Part shown: positions 35,222 to 48,104 of the stretch, in pieces
Layout: the number at the start of each line of letters is the position of its first letter
Position numbering within the stretch: the stretch's first letter is position 1
DNA from: Ulota crispa
Taxonomy: Eukaryota > Streptophyta > Bryopsida > Orthotrichales > Orthotrichaceae
DNA: 64,000 nucleotides
Direction of reading: 5' to 3'
Assembly: GCA_963920765.1 (NCBI GenBank)
Contig: OY987242.1
Span: 37,720,002-37,784,001, forward strand
Notes under the pieces: generated by a model
What the model was told of the DNA's origin: nothing
Database searches by the model: none
Seen by the model: only the letters and a program-made list of their open reading frames with translations
Translations under genes and position numbers: made by a program

Positions 35222-37082
35222 TTGTGTGTTATGTTTCTTTATTGCATTTTCTACACACATTTGATGTCCACTACAATTTCTCCAAGGTTTTGAAGATAAA
35301 CTTTCTTTGATCTGTAACTTGCCAAACAATAGAACAAGACCATTATTGTGGTTGTGCCCCTATTGTAATTGTTTTGTGATTTTGTACCTTTGTTTGTAAG
35401 TTCTCTAGGTTTTTTCTTTTATCATATGACATGTATGTCTTAATTTTCTACCTTGCATGTTAGTATATGAAACTTTCCAAGTATATTAGTCCTACACTTG
35501 AGATTCTCTTGGAATCAACATGAATTAACCTAAAACACTTACCTCTTCTATTTGTTGCAAAGAGTGCATACAAGGAGATATTTTTGAGTGTTATGAGCTT
35601 TAACAAGTCCTCATAATATTGTAGAGTAGTATGAATCAATGGTCTTATTAAAAAAATATGCACTTTATTAACTTGAAGTGCTATGAGTGTGCTACATAGG
35701 AGCCCTAACATAGATGAAAACTTTTTTATACAAGAAGTAAAGATTGCATAGATTCAAACACAAAAAAGGTTCGAAGTAAAACCTCATGAGAAGTCAAATC
35801 AACTTTAATTTAACATTAAATGTTTTTAATAGTCAAAACTATAAGTGGCCATTTGAGTTCCTATATTTTACAAAAATAATAAATAATGAAGACCATTCAA
35901 ATATATACTTTCAAGTCATAGTTATAAATATTGAATTGACATCTTTTCTCAATTATATATGTATTTTTTGTAAAACTTCATTTTTTGTAATCCCCGTCAA
36001 AACTTGAATATTGCAAATAATCACATACAAAATGTAATAGTACAAGCATTTGGCATTGTAAGGAAATGGTGTCCAAATGCATATTTTTGGAATACAAAAA
36101 TGACCTTTAAACCAAATTTAATATAAAATTTCCAAAATCTTAAAAACAAAACCATGTTTTAGAATGTAACAGTTGATCACCATTACAAGTAACTATCCTT
36201 CACATTTGTCCATATTTAGAATGTAAACAAATTTTAAAAAGATTTTGGATTCAAAGTCTCAAAGTTTAAAATGTAAGTACTTGTGACACAATATAAAATC
36301 TAACTTTATAAATGTGATTCAAAATTTAAAAGCTACAACCTTTTTCTGAAGATCCAATATCAAATTATCGTTATAAATAATAGAATACAACTTTTTCTAT
36401 ATATAGAAGAATACATTCAAGAATAGAATACACAACCAAGAATAGAGATTGGCTAAAAGATAGTGTCATGGTGCAACTTCTAGTGACATGTTTGTCTTTT
36501 ACAGGGAGGAAATGGGTACATGCATAGAGTGGAGAGAGGGGTACATGCATATAGTGGTTTAAATTGAGGCTTTACTTTGAATCAAGTTAGTGGTGTTTGT
36601 GAGTGAATAGTTCACTCATGGTTTTAATTTTTAGATCAAATGGCCACATTTTGTAATAAGATTACTAGCCCAAAATTTGCTTATTAGAAAAACATTCATG
36701 TTGCCTCCGTTAATACAACGGGTACCTACACTTGTATATATATATTAAATCATTTTTACCAAAAACAAAAATGTTGAGGGACACACGGATAGGAAGACAC
36801 GAAAATAGGGGGCACATGAATAAGAGGCATGAAAATAGGAAGACATCGGGATAAAATTGCTATTACACAACTTTTTTATTGCAAAGATATTATTATTGCC
36901 TCCATTCGTACAATTAGTACTTAAACCAGTATATATATATATATATTAAATGATCTTTACCAAAAACGAAGATGTTGAGGGGTCAACACTGCATGAGTGC
37001 CTACTTTCACTTTTTCAGTTGCAAGCGTTTACTTTTTGGTTGCCCAGAGTCCCTCAGAGCAGTCGGTACTCGGTACCTCACC
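35222..37082. other. AT-rich intergenic DNA with one pair of direct repeats
   Basis: About 36699-36780 (GCCTCCGTTAATACAACGGG to AAAATGTTGAGGG) recurs at about 36899-36980 (GCCTCCATTCGTACAATTAG to AAGATGTTGAGGG), each with a TA microsatellite. The 200-bp spacing could mean a small direct-repeat-flanked element. No gene was recognised. Confidence 0.55.
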
Positions 37083-37268
37083 TGATTAGGGTTGTGCCAG
37101 AGATGGCGATCAGGAAGCTAAGTTAATTCGTGTGCTTGCGTTGTCGTTGTCGTAGCTACTTTAGGGTTTGAGCTTCGAGGTTTGATTATGACGTGATTAC
37201 GGTTACGGTGGATGAGTCGGCTGTGCAATTGGCGAGGGCAAATTACGTAAAAGAGTTGGAAAGGAGCG

Positions 37269-38239
37269 ATGGCAGGAGATGACGCGATTCCGAGTTGGTA
37301 CTTGAGGCAGCACGCAAATTCCACCTCAGCTGCCGTTGCCCCTGCTAAAGCTGTGAGTATTAGTGGTTCCGCTTCTTCGTTTTCAATCACGCTAAATCTC
37401 CATGGCCACATCACGGAATTGGAAAACAAAAAGAACTTAGGTTTCCTAGCATGTGGATTGGTCTAAAATCAATTGCAATTGCAACTGATACTGCTGAAGT
37501 TGCAACCAACAAGAACAGGTTATCTTTTGTTTTAATGCAAATTTTTAACGTCGTGCGGAACAATTGACAAGATGTTTGTTGGCTTCGGTGGTGGTCGTAG
37601 CTGCAGAGAGAGAGCTCGAATGTGGGAGGAGTCGACGCCGTGGTGCAGGCGCTTCTGGCGAGTAACGCCAAAACTGCAGGGAACATTGCTAGCACCATAG
37701 AGAATCGGCTGCTGGACCGGCCTTACTTGCTGGACAATCCGGCTACCCATGGCGGGGCGACCGAGAGAGCCAAGGAGAGAGCACTCCGAGCCCGGAGCAA
37801 GCGGTCTGCCAAACACTTTTCTTTGCGCCAGCACCGTCACGCAGGCTCCTACGACCTCCCTGCTGAGTACCACAAGTACGCTTTGTTCCTTCCCATGCAT
37901 GAGATGTGGAAGACTTACGCGCGGAGCCTGGTGAAGGGCTGCAGTGATGCCATGTTGCAACCCCTCCTTCTTGCTGCCGACTTGCATGGGGCCATCTTGG
38001 CTGTTGTGCAGTCGAAGAGTACCAGCTATGTAGGGACACAAGGCATCATGGTCAGGGAAACCGATCAGACATTCGGGATTGTTACTATGCACGACAAGTT
38101 TAGGGTAGTTCCAAAGGCGGGAGTTGTGTTCATGTTCCAGTTGGATTCCTTGCGAGTTACTTTGATTGGAAATAACCTCTTCTCTCGGCAATTGCATCTC
38201 AAAAAGCAACGGCAGCTGAGGCCGACTATTGCACTGTGA
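37269..38239 (+). CDS. POP4: RNase P/MRP protein subunit POP4 (Rpp29)
   Basis: Nuclear/nucleolar subunit of RNase P and RNase MRP; binds the catalytic RNA and supports tRNA 5'-leader removal and pre-rRNA cleavage. Exon 1 (37269-37352) encodes 28 residues and ends at a GTGAGT donor. Exon 2 (37607-38239) follows in phase 0, for 238 residues in total; human POP4 has 220. The conserved Sm-like barrel begins at about residue 115 (YHKYALFLPMHEMWKTYAR) and includes LLLAADLHGAILAVVQSK (150-165), the SYVGTQGIMVRET strand and FRVVPKAGVVFMFQL. The preceding Arg/Lys-rich stretch, about residues 83-105, is typical of this family's RNA-contacting N-terminus. The leader contains AGGGTTTGAG sequence that is partly duplicated 7 kb upstream. 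Minus-strand frames over exon 2 are shadows. Confidence 0.93.
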
Positions 38240-39198
38240 AAATGTAAGCCAAATCTTAAGCAAAGATATGATTCTCTTCTTTTCTGTTTCTTTATCAACA
38301 AGGAATTCCTTACCTGATAGAGCATCTCCACCGGTCCGGGCTCTTTCAAAGTTTTCCATCTGTTTTGGCCGGCCCTCAAGCCCCTTGATCTTCACCCATG
38401 CTCTTCAAATAGGTGGCCTTGCACTCCAACACGCCCCATAAGTAATCAGTTGATTGCTTATCAAGGAAAGTACAGGATAAAGTTCACTAAACTTAGGATG
38501 AATAATGTCTTGAACTTAGAATGAATAATGTCTTGAGGGACTCTTGCTAGGCACGATAGGATAAAGGGACTCTTGCTAGACACGGTAGGATAAAAGTGTC
38601 TTGAGAGGATGGGCCTCAACACTTTTCATACACTTTGAGCGTGTTTGAGCCACCGGTGGAGCCACCGGTGGAGATGCCCAGCTGTTGGTGGACCTCGTGG
38701 TTGGTGGCTTTCCATTTTAGGATCTAACTATCGTGAGTCAAAAAGGAAGGGTGAGGGTTTAGGGTTTAGGGTTGCGTAATTTTGCATTTGCTTTCATTCA
38801 TGTATAGTGTATTGTTATTTTCCAGGTGTGCCTGGCAGTCGAAGGAATACAGTTGGAAGGACTGCTGTGTTTATTGAAAGGTGGTGCTGCAGCCGAATTG
38901 ACATTTGAGTTCCAGAATGGATTCTGCTGAAGCAGGGTCTGTTTCCTAAGATGTGCACGTCACGATTAAACCCTAAATATGTCTAATAATGGGAATGCTG
39001 GCGATGGCTTTGTTTGGCTGCTGGTGTGATCATTTGTAGTGTTTTTCTACTAGGCTCCATGGAAGCAGAAGTAAACTCTTCTTCGACCTTCTTCGTGTAT
39101 TACAGATTTTCATACCTACATGGTAACACACTAGTACAGTATTCTATCGTGTGACGTTTGGAAGTGTGCATTATGTTTCCTTTAGGCACGGGCCGTGT
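38240..39198. other. 3' flank of POP4; possible small exon near 38826
   Basis: A telobox-type run GGTTTAGGGTTTAGGGTT lies at about 38756. An acceptor-like TTTTCCAG at about 38825 precedes an open 34-codon stretch to a TGA near 38929, which could be an exon of an alternative POP4 transcript or of the next gene. No domain is recognisable. Confidence 0.35.
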
Positions 39199-40037
39199 TC
39201 TCATCGGGAATTCCATGGTTCAGCAGAGAGTTCACATTCAGTAGTTGAGACGGAGAAGCCAGCTTTTGTTCAGGAATTGGAGGGCTTCACAGGAGTTTTT
39301 TGAACCAGAAGTTTGGGATACAACGATAAACCGCCAGGAGTACATGAGGGACTTTGATCGGTGGTCTTCACTCAGCAATACCTTTTCGGTACGATTCATC
39401 ATCTCATCTTTTCGGCTGGAAAGGTTTTCAAAGTTTACCTCCTGCACTAATATGCTGACTAACAGATTTGGAAACTGTTCAATTATCAGATAACGTGTCA
39501 CCATGCAACTGCTTACAACATGACATTGGGATTGTTATTTCAGTTCAAAAATATCTGCTCATCAATCCCGGTCTTATTAAATTCGTTAGAACAAATCTAT
39601 GAATGTCTAACAAATGCCTTTCTGGAGGTTTCAGGTGAAAGTCATTGCATACCTCACTAGTCCCTTCCTGAAACGGTCTGTTCGTTCCCAAGGAAAACCA
39701 GTAGAATTTACTGGCTCGGTGAAGGAGGAAGTATCAGCTATGGAACCCGGTGATGTATGCACTTTTTCTCTCATATTATGAACTGCGTCATGTTTAGACG
39801 AGGGGCGCAGCAACATGTATGCTTGGTATTTGGATAATCTCATAGTGGTGATACTGTTCCCGACCTAATAGTGCGGTACTAATTGCTGATTGGCAGGTAT
39901 GGGCTTTGTTCTATGAAAATGGGAGACCAAATTGGTATGCTGTCATCAAATCGAGGACTGGGGACAGATTCTCTCCAATTCCGGGACCTAAAATTAAACG
40001 CAACCTTACGACTCTTCCTTTGAAAATTGAAATGTGA
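39199..40037 (+). CDS. Uncharacterised gene fragment, DUF3444-like C-terminus
   Basis: Three consecutive open segments join in phase 0 with good splice sites: one ending at the TTTTCG/GTACGA donor near 39388 (EFFEPEVWDTTINRQEYM, then FDRWSSLS), one from the TTTCAG acceptor near 39635 to the GGTGAT/GTATGC donor near 39755 (VKVIAYLTSPFLKRSV, then EEVSAMEPGD), and one from about 39899 to TGA at 40037 (VWALFYENGRPNWYAVIKS). The last block resembles the WALYD..GMPR.YARI signature of plant DUF3444 proteins, but only weakly. The 5' end is unresolved: the frame upstream of 39240 is closed by TAG, so an earlier exon is missing or the gene is partial. Function unknown. Confidence 0.4.
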
Positions 40038-41501
40038 ACTCCTCGTTCATTACCATCTTTTTTAGCGTCGTTTTCTTCAAGCTCGTAGACCATCACATTT
40101 GTCACTACCAACAAGTGTCTAGACATTTGTGTAATCTGTTGATGACATTTTTGCACTCTGTGATGACATTTTTGCAATGTTTATTGAGTATAACGTAATT
40201 GTACGGTGTCTGGAACAAGAATGTTGTGAGTTACGATGCTAGCCATGAGCTCTTTAGCACTCTAGCTTTGTGTGAAGATCCTGTTTTCTTCACCACCTGT
40301 TAGTGTTCTCTGTTTGATCGATTTGATTTTAGGGTGGTGCTCTAACCTATCTGCAAATTGCAGGCACTGTCTTAAAATGATGCCTAACTACATTAAAGGT
40401 GAAGTGGATGAGTGGAATCCGCGCTGAGGTTGATTAGTTCTTAAAATGTTGGATTGAGCAACATGTTGTGTTGATTTTTGAGTAGTAAAGAAATGAGTTA
40501 TGTTGTGGATATACCTGAAGTTGGAATGAAAATTAAGGACATGGGAGTAGCTTGACTGCACATTTCCAATGCTCTAAAAATCAGAAGGTTCATGGAAGTG
40601 TGGAATTCCTTGAGATATTAATTAATGTAGCAAGCATAAAAAGTTGTTCACTAATGATTTGGGGTACATTTTGTGGTTTTGACAAATGCCTTATCATTCC
40701 TCCAACCTAAAAGATAGCAGGCAATTTCATGATTATTGTTATGAGGGAACATTAAGCAAGTATTAATTGTTGCACTATCTTGTTAGTTGAGGATTGTAAA
40801 GATTGTGTTCTATTCATTGTAGCTTGCTTCAATTGCAATATAGAGAAGTTCATTATGCAAAGAAACTAATATAGCCAAAAAATTCTTTGAACTTGAACTC
40901 CATAGAGAATCTATGGACAATTGCTAAAGATTAGTTGTGGCATTGCCATAGACCAAGAATAATGGGGAACATGATGCAAACTATTCAATCAATATGAAAT
41001 ACAATTTTTCTACAACTTCATATTTTGGTTAGTATGCTTGAGAGCATGCAATTAGTTGTTTTAGTGCAAGGTGGCAGAACTAGATAATAAACATTATGTT
41101 GTAATTTTAACAAACCTTTATAATTTGATAATTTTAGAATCAGATTTGTCAAATTAGAATTTACCATCTTTCTAATACACTTTACAACGTGAGCTTATAC
41201 CAAACAATAACAAAAATTATTTTAAAAATTATTTTTGAACATTACATTAGCTTAAATGTGTCATAGACTTCCTTGTACAAAATGAAGTGGTTGTGACACT
41301 ATTTAATGCTTTAGTGTTGGTATCTTTTTCAAAGTTTGATTTTCATCCATTAAGAAACTCCTATTAAAGTGGTGAAGACTTTTTATAGAGAAGAAATTCA
41401 TTTTACATAAAATGTTCATAGCTTCTTAAAAATGTGCATAACATTCAGTAGCCTGAAGAGAGGCTGCCTTTCCCTCTCTTCAAGTATCATCCATGATTTG
41501 C

Positions 41502-41532
<31 letters not shown>

Positions 41533-42849
41533 TTCTTTTGACATGGCTAGCCCCCACATTGATGTATGTGCACTAAACTAAGCCTCTTTTTCATAAACTC
41601 TGACAAATTTAGCGAAGTGTCCCCATAGTTAAAGATGGGTGTGGAATATTTCACACCATTCTCTTGGAGGGAGGGCATGCTGCAAGAGTGCTACTGAATG
41701 TTATGTATATCATAATAAATACAATCATAAAATAGGTCAATTTCTAAGTATTTCTTTGTTAAAAAATATATTTTTTAGGACAAACTTAATGATGAACTTG
41801 GCATTAAGTTCATACATGTTGAAAACCTCATTGCTCTAGTTAATCATACCGAAATTCGATTTCAAAAACATGTGTTTCAGTGAGTTCTAAAATTAAGTGC
41901 CTCTACGTTGATTTGACAACGGTCACTCAACTATTATTCAAATTTGTTTGTATAATTCTTATCAAAAATCATGTTTTTCATCTTTTTACTACATGCAAAT
42001 TTCCAAAAAGTTGAGAAAGACATGTCTAAGCACATTATAAGGGGAGTAAGCTCGGAATCTATCACTGTGTGCTTCTTGTTTTCTTACAACTCACATGCAG
42101 AGACCTTTGTCCAAGAATCTCTCGTAGTAAAATCAGAGCCACTTCTCTCGTGTCAATGGTAGCTTGGCAATTGAATCAAATCCAATCAATTTTAGCGTAA
42201 CATTTAGTTTACTGGAGTATGGGGAGATTTTCAAATTTTGCCCATTAATGACAATTAATCGTCAAGTAGATCTAGGGTCTTGGAAATTCTGATCATTGTA
42301 TGTGCAACTGGTTCTCCCTTCGCACCTCGTCCATTGTCACAAGTACTGACCTGTGGAATCCTCTCACACTCCACTGTTGGTATCTGCATAACGTCATCCA
42401 ATATTGATAACGTCAGGATCAGTCATTGACTAGAGGTCACCAACTCTTTAATATTTTTTTTATATCCTTTTTGTTGAAATTATACTCCCCTATCATGTGG
42501 TCAGCAAAGAGAGCGGATTCCTACACTATCGCTGGTCAATAAGGTCACCCATAGTGTCGGATTGTTTTCAGTTGGACCCAAGAGATAGAAGTAGCAGAGT
42601 GAACGAGAGTACCTCTCCCAACAGAAGAGCCCGATTCCAAATGCAACGTAGTGGAATCCAATTGTTTCTTGTGCAAGCGATCCTCCTGCTCCTCTTCTCT
42701 GCACCCAATCAAGTCCACTCACAAATCAAAAGAGTTATGGCGTTCAGCATTAGGGATCGCTTTCTCTACCAGGTAAGTGAAAGCTAATATGGACATTAGA
42801 AACAAGTATCCACTCGACAAAACATTATGAACATTCTAGATCCTAGAAA
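40038..42849. other. AT-rich intergenic DNA, no gene supported
   Basis: A pure A run lies at about 41508-41532. At 42641-42774 a short plus-strand frame begins with a signal-peptide-like hydrophobic stretch and ends at CAG/GTAAGTG, but no second exon could be attached. Confidence 0.45.
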
Positions 42850-45800
42850 TCAACACCACGACATCCAAGGGTGTCCAGAAGTTCCAAGTGTAGTATGCAC
42901 ACGAAGACCTCTGTGCTCCATGTACAGTGCCGTTACGATTCTAAAACATGGAGGCATCCTTTTTACTATTTTGTATTCAGAGTTTGAGTGGTTCGTGATC
43001 ACGTTAGATCTTTTAGCGCTGGTTAATTCAGGTAAATATTGCGAAGTATGAGTGATATGGCACATTCTTGTGGGGTTTCCGCTTCTCGTGCTATCCAGAC
43101 ATAATTTTGACCAGCAACGTAAGTAAGCAAGAAGCCCGGCAAGAATGATGCTTATTTCATATCTTCTCACTTAAACGAAAGCAGGGATCCGGTAAATTTT
43201 GAGAATCACAAACCTGGAAGAAAGAACTCCACCCTGAATGTAACATCTCTTCCTACACATGACACAATCCCGTAGTGAATAAAAAGATCTGATGTTAAAG
43301 GGAAATAACCAAACACTTCCGGTTTTCCTGATTTAAACATCAATACATAATTGAATCACCATTCGGTTCGATGTTTCTTTGCTTGCAGAAGGGAACAGCC
43401 GCTGAGAATAATATGAGCTGTTTATGTAAAATAATGTATGCAAATGAGAAGAACCAAATACTGAAGAATAAATCGAGAAGATTTACATACCAGAATGTGG
43501 TGGACATCCTTCCAGAGCAGGAACAAAATGTATGTCAAAGCACTTGTCCTCGCCAGCAACATCAACTCTGCAACCGTCTACACCTCACAACATCTGTTCA
43601 TGTTTACTAGTCCGTATCTACTGCTTTAGTGGCTGCATGAAAATTGTAAAACATCTGGGAAGACTGAACGAGTTTTATGATTTCACAAGCACAAACGTCA
43701 TTGTGCTAAGACTGAACATCCTAAGAAATCATCTACGTCCCATTTGGGCGCTTCAAGGATGAACCAGGAATAATGACACATTCGGAAATCTGTTCAGTGA
43801 TGCTAACAAAATGCTTTACTTCAGGTGGCATGGGATTCGCACTTTCATAGTGTACAAAACAAGGCCACCCGCAGCAACAAGAGTTGTCAAGAATATGTTG
43901 AGCTTCGTGTTAAGCAGGCTGTCTTTGCCAAGAGTACCCCATGATTCTGTGAAGTACGAGATTGATAAAGTTATGACTGCCGCCACCGGTTTCATCACAC
44001 GCATGGTAGAAAATGGTGTTGACATATCTGCAATTCACGAAAATAGGTCTCAGTTCCAGATTTCAGGGCTTAAAGAATCATTTCCCGAGGAATTTTTAAG
44101 AGGTCACAGAGATTGAATCACAGTACTGCTTTTTTATTCCCAATCGCACAACAATTTTACATCGCAATTACAGGATTGAAAAACTTCCTGAACTATTGTT
44201 CCACTAAAATTTGCTTTTTCCTTCTCTAAGATAGTCGATCAATGTTACAAGTTGCATGGAAATTCGATGCAAATTTGTTTCACGCCAAACAAAAGAACCT
44301 AATTTGGATCTGTCAATAGAAGGAGTGGAACAAACTGTAGTGATGCTGACTTACGCAAAATTTCTCTCTGTTGAGGAATGATAATCACGTTCAATAACGT
44401 GTGGAAAGCCGCCCAAAATCCACTCAAAATTTTTAGTCTCCAGCAAAGTGTATCATAATAAAGACCAGACGCTTTTCACGATTGGATCTTTTTGTCAATG
44501 GATGCAGTTCCCTATATGCACTGAAGATATATTTCTTTTCTGATAATGCGTCATATAAATATACTATCTGAAATCAAGAGCAAGAAACAATTTTTCAAGA
44601 TAGATAGAAGACCTGCAAAAGGATCTGGGTTCCTGTCCAGCGAAAGGCAGTTACTATTGATGCGGCTGCGTAAAGAGCAAATTTGGAAAATGGAATCTGT
44701 TGCCCTAACACTTTACCAACTGCGTTCAAAACATCCAAACGGTTAGAGCAACAAGAGAAGGTCAAAATAGACATTGCTATGCCGATTGTCTACAAGGACA
44801 ACTGGACAAGTGAGGAGTAGTTACCGACAGCTAGAAACATGAAACTATAGAGTTGAACTGAACGGGTCCATGTTAGAGATATTTTGTATTCGAGTCCATG
44901 TCAAACTTAAGCATAAGCTTAATATTGACGACGGCTGCCTGGTTCTTGGTACATGGATATGTCCAAAATGCAATCGTACCAGAAGCGCTCTATGCAGTGA
45001 AGGAAATCAAATTTTGCAAAAGAAACTGATGTTGGAACTGACCTATCAACAAGGTGCCTATTGTAAAGGAGGTGACACTGGCTGTTAACTTGATGGTTGG
45101 AGTCTCCAAGCTGTTGACATGCCCAACAGTATCGTCTGCATTAAAAATAATAATTAAAGCAGTTGATGAAGATGAGGGTCGTGGATGGCATGATTATCTT
45201 CTGAACAGGTTTAGTGAGCTGAGAATGAGAAATGATAACTTACTAAAACGAGTAGGTCATGAGGAGTACAAGAAACGGTGCACCGGATTTGCTCTGCACT
45301 CCAAAATAATACAAGATGAGATGCATTACACGGTGCTTTTCTTACATGACATTTCAACTCGGTTCGTTTGCTTATCTTGTTAATGACGTGTATAAAACTA
45401 TGAAATTAATCAAAAATCTAAAAGTTTATAACAAAAAAACTATTGCAATGGGTCATTTAAGCATTGGTTCTATCATATATAGGTACCAATCTTTGAGCAT
45501 GCGGTAGCTGTAGAGCAAACCAATCTCATCATATCGCTGGAAGCTCACCAAGTTGGTGCAATTATCAGGGATGCTTGGATGCGGTATAGCAATGTTGATA
45601 TCAATGGCATTAGCAATGCCGGGCGGCACCACTGCACAAGTAAACGAATCAACACCAACATAGTTTATAAGCTGTGTTTATGACTAGTGCTTTGTTGACC
45701 AGATATAGATTTCTAGTCATCGGACATGGATAAGTAATCCGGAAAAATCAAGAACACAACCAAGAAAGCGCTAGTCGACAAAATGTAGGAAGTGAGCCAA

Positions 45801-47200
45801 ATTAAAATTCACCTGATCATGGAATACATATAAACCTGCATATGGCTCATACCTAAGGAAGGCAATCTTAGCTCTATTTCTGGAAATTTTGAATTATTAG
45901 ACTAATTATTTTGAACAATAAACAAACATAGCCATCAGAACTTCATGTTTTTAAAACGTCGGTTATATGATTATCTAATGAATTTTCAAACGTACTAAAT
46001 AGAATATACCACGTATCGTCACATAGAAATCCCGAATTTCTGGGATTGAAACTGATGAGGAAACGAGCTATTTCCGGGATTATGCAGTTAAAAATGTACC
46101 TCTCAAAAGGTATGCTCTCCATGAGATGCCAGATATGGGAGAGGGCTTTTTTCCCCATTTTGTGAGGCGAAACAGCGCTGATATGGCAGCTTGCGTGATG
46201 AAGAAGAGAGCTTGCAGCAGCCTGGGTGCTGGAAAGTTCGTCATCCTCTCTCCAAGCTTTGAGGTTTTGAATCTGCACTTCACAGCACGCAGATTAAGCT
46301 TCAAAACTATGGACCATCCAGAATCCGATTAGTGAAAATGTAACTCACATCCTTCTATATGATATAAGATAACATTGACCATGAAAGAAGCTTGACAATA
46401 TTAATAGGTCGACTATAACATCGGCAGTAACTCTCGCTTGGATAGAGAGGATGTAACAGGTCTTTTAATAGATTTATAAACTATGTATGCTTTACAACTG
46501 AAGGGACAAGGGGGTTGCAATGTGTTTCGCACTTCTACCGTCAGCAAGGTGAAAGGTTCGACTTACGCTTCTAAGAGAGCATAGGCTAGATACCAGAAGG
46601 CAATATATAAGACGGTTTTGCCAGCAGTTTCTTTGGCAAAACATGGTTTGCACAAAGGGCCTGGACGGGCGTCTTCTTTTAGCAAGCCATAGTGAAAACC
46701 GATGCTTTTCTTTCGAGGCCTTACTTTTGCTGCACATGAACTCAGAGCATGAGAATTTATAAAAAACAATCTCGTATGAGCATCTGAATGATTATACCAG
46801 GAATCCATGGACGCAAAGATTTATTTCAACTGCCAAATCCATCCACATCAGAGATTGGAATGGAGGACGGAGGTGCCTCTATGACCTGTAAACGACCGAA
46901 ACCTGCAGAAATACATGATACAAATTCCGGATTAGGGACCATTGGTAGGTTATGGTGTTTACGAATGCTTGGTCCGCTCTGAGGTGAAAGGGAACTCTCG
47001 GGCTCGTTCTCGTCTGCCACCCCCGGTGCCGCTTCCGGAGACTGTAGCAACCATCTCAACGTCTTCGTCCTTCTTTCTGCCCCAATTGACAGCTGCTGCT
47101 CGTTGCAACGCATACACTTTTGGGCGAGGATGCTTGGGAACTTATCACTCTGTGAGGTTGAGGCTGTCAGTCCTCCATCTCGAGATGCCCCTAAAGGCAT
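42850..47200 (-). CDS. SLC35C2-like nucleotide-sugar/TPT transporter (12 exons)
   Basis: Drug/metabolite-transporter superfamily member, closest in my recognition to Arabidopsis At1g06470; the substrate is not established. Exons: 47200-46903, 46729-46567, 46272-46100, 45631-45549, 45293-45244, 45110-45043, 44704-44613, 44367-44355 (13 nt), 44027-43843, 43577-43491, 43248-43214 and 43162-42850. All phases fit, giving 519 residues at most. Landmarks in order are KTVLYIAFWYLAYALLEA, NFPAPRLLQALFFITQAA, ISWRAYLLR, VVPPGIANAIDIN, SKSGAPFLVLLMTYSF, LETPTIKLTASVTSFTIG, TAFRWTGTQILLQ, MRVMKPVAAVIT and ELMLLARTSALT. The first 100 residues are a polar N-terminal extension, as in plant homologues. Exon 4 lacks the expected hydrophobic helix after AIDIN, so the model is off there or the protein is degenerate. 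The C-terminal 60 residues may be overextended. Confidence 0.72.
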
Positions 47201-48080
47201 CTCGTTCCCTGAAACTCAACATTGCGCAAAAACTATTATCATATTTCTACCTTTTATTGAGTTGTTGCAAGTACCTTGCATTTTATTTCAAATAGGCATA
47301 AGAAGTTCAGGAATTATTAGTAGAATAGTTATGTGCTCCTATGTATATTTGGCTGAAGTGAAAGTCCACAAATGCCATCCTGAGCAGTTGTAAATCTTCA
47401 CTTGTAGCATTAATCGGATAAATCATTAATGCAGGAAGCAGAAAAATTGCAACAGGATACACAACACGTTCGGTCGTCTTAATCTCCCTAATGAACACAG
47501 AGCCACTCCCAAGGCGGCACCCTTCTAAATTTGAGCAATCATGTGATCACCTTGAAGAGCATAGCCGCATATTGATAAACACCGAAGTCTCATCAGAAAT
47601 GAAGTGTTCATGGAAGGGGTGAAGAATTTCACTCAACTCGATGCCATTTTTGACGGATTGCCTTGCTGCCTGGGCCTAGAGTGCTATATATGCTCCACCG
47701 TGTAAGAATCTACTCCGTTCAATACTCCAGTGGCAACCAGTAGCCTGTGTTCCAGCAGTATTCAGCAGCGGCTCGCCATGCTGAAACACAAAAAAGATAA
47801 TATTTTTCACATCATTGACTGACAAATGCATCCTACCGGTTATGGCGGACTTCCTTATCAACGAGCTAATACACCGAGTTAATTGCAATGAGCTCCAAAA
47901 TGTCGCCATGGCATAATAGAAACTGGACACTTAACTTGCACACAATAACAACGATGTTTAACTCGCAAGTTAGGTTACCGGAATACAAAAGAATCTCGTT
48001 CTCTGATTTCCTAATTGAGCCGTAATTTTAACTTTTCTCACACCGTTTCTCAATCTTTGCATGTGTACTTGCAGCTTTAA
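47201..48080. other. Upstream region of the transporter gene, no gene supported
   Basis: A minus-strand open stretch at 47676-47930 contains an acceptor-like TTTTTTGTGTTTCAG but no recognisable domain. It may be leader sequence of the transporter gene. Confidence 0.35.
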
Positions 48081-48104
48081 TACAAAACCTTTCAAAACAG
48101 ACTT

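Noticed and set aside
38752-38775. GGTTTAGGGTTTAGGGTT as an interstitial telomere
   Set aside because: Fewer than three repeat units; short teloboxes of this size are common in plant promoters and leaders.
41508-41532. Long A run as the tail of a retroposed gene
   Set aside because: No coding remnant or target duplication could be recognised next to it.
42497-42787. Plus-strand frame with a signal-peptide-like N-terminus (MQRSGIQLFLVQAILLLL) and a GTAAGTG donor
   Set aside because: No following exon could be joined in phase, and the next plausible plus-strand frames are antisense to the transporter exons. It stays a weak candidate only.
43811-44116. 101-codon plus-strand frame
   Set aside because: Antisense to transporter exon 9 (44027-43843), which carries the family motif MRVMKPVAAVIT in the minus direction.
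44881-45000. Possible minus-strand exon between transporter exons 6 and 7
   Set aside because: The exon at 44704-44613 (TAFRWTGTQILLQ) supplies the conserved block in phase; this stretch is intron.
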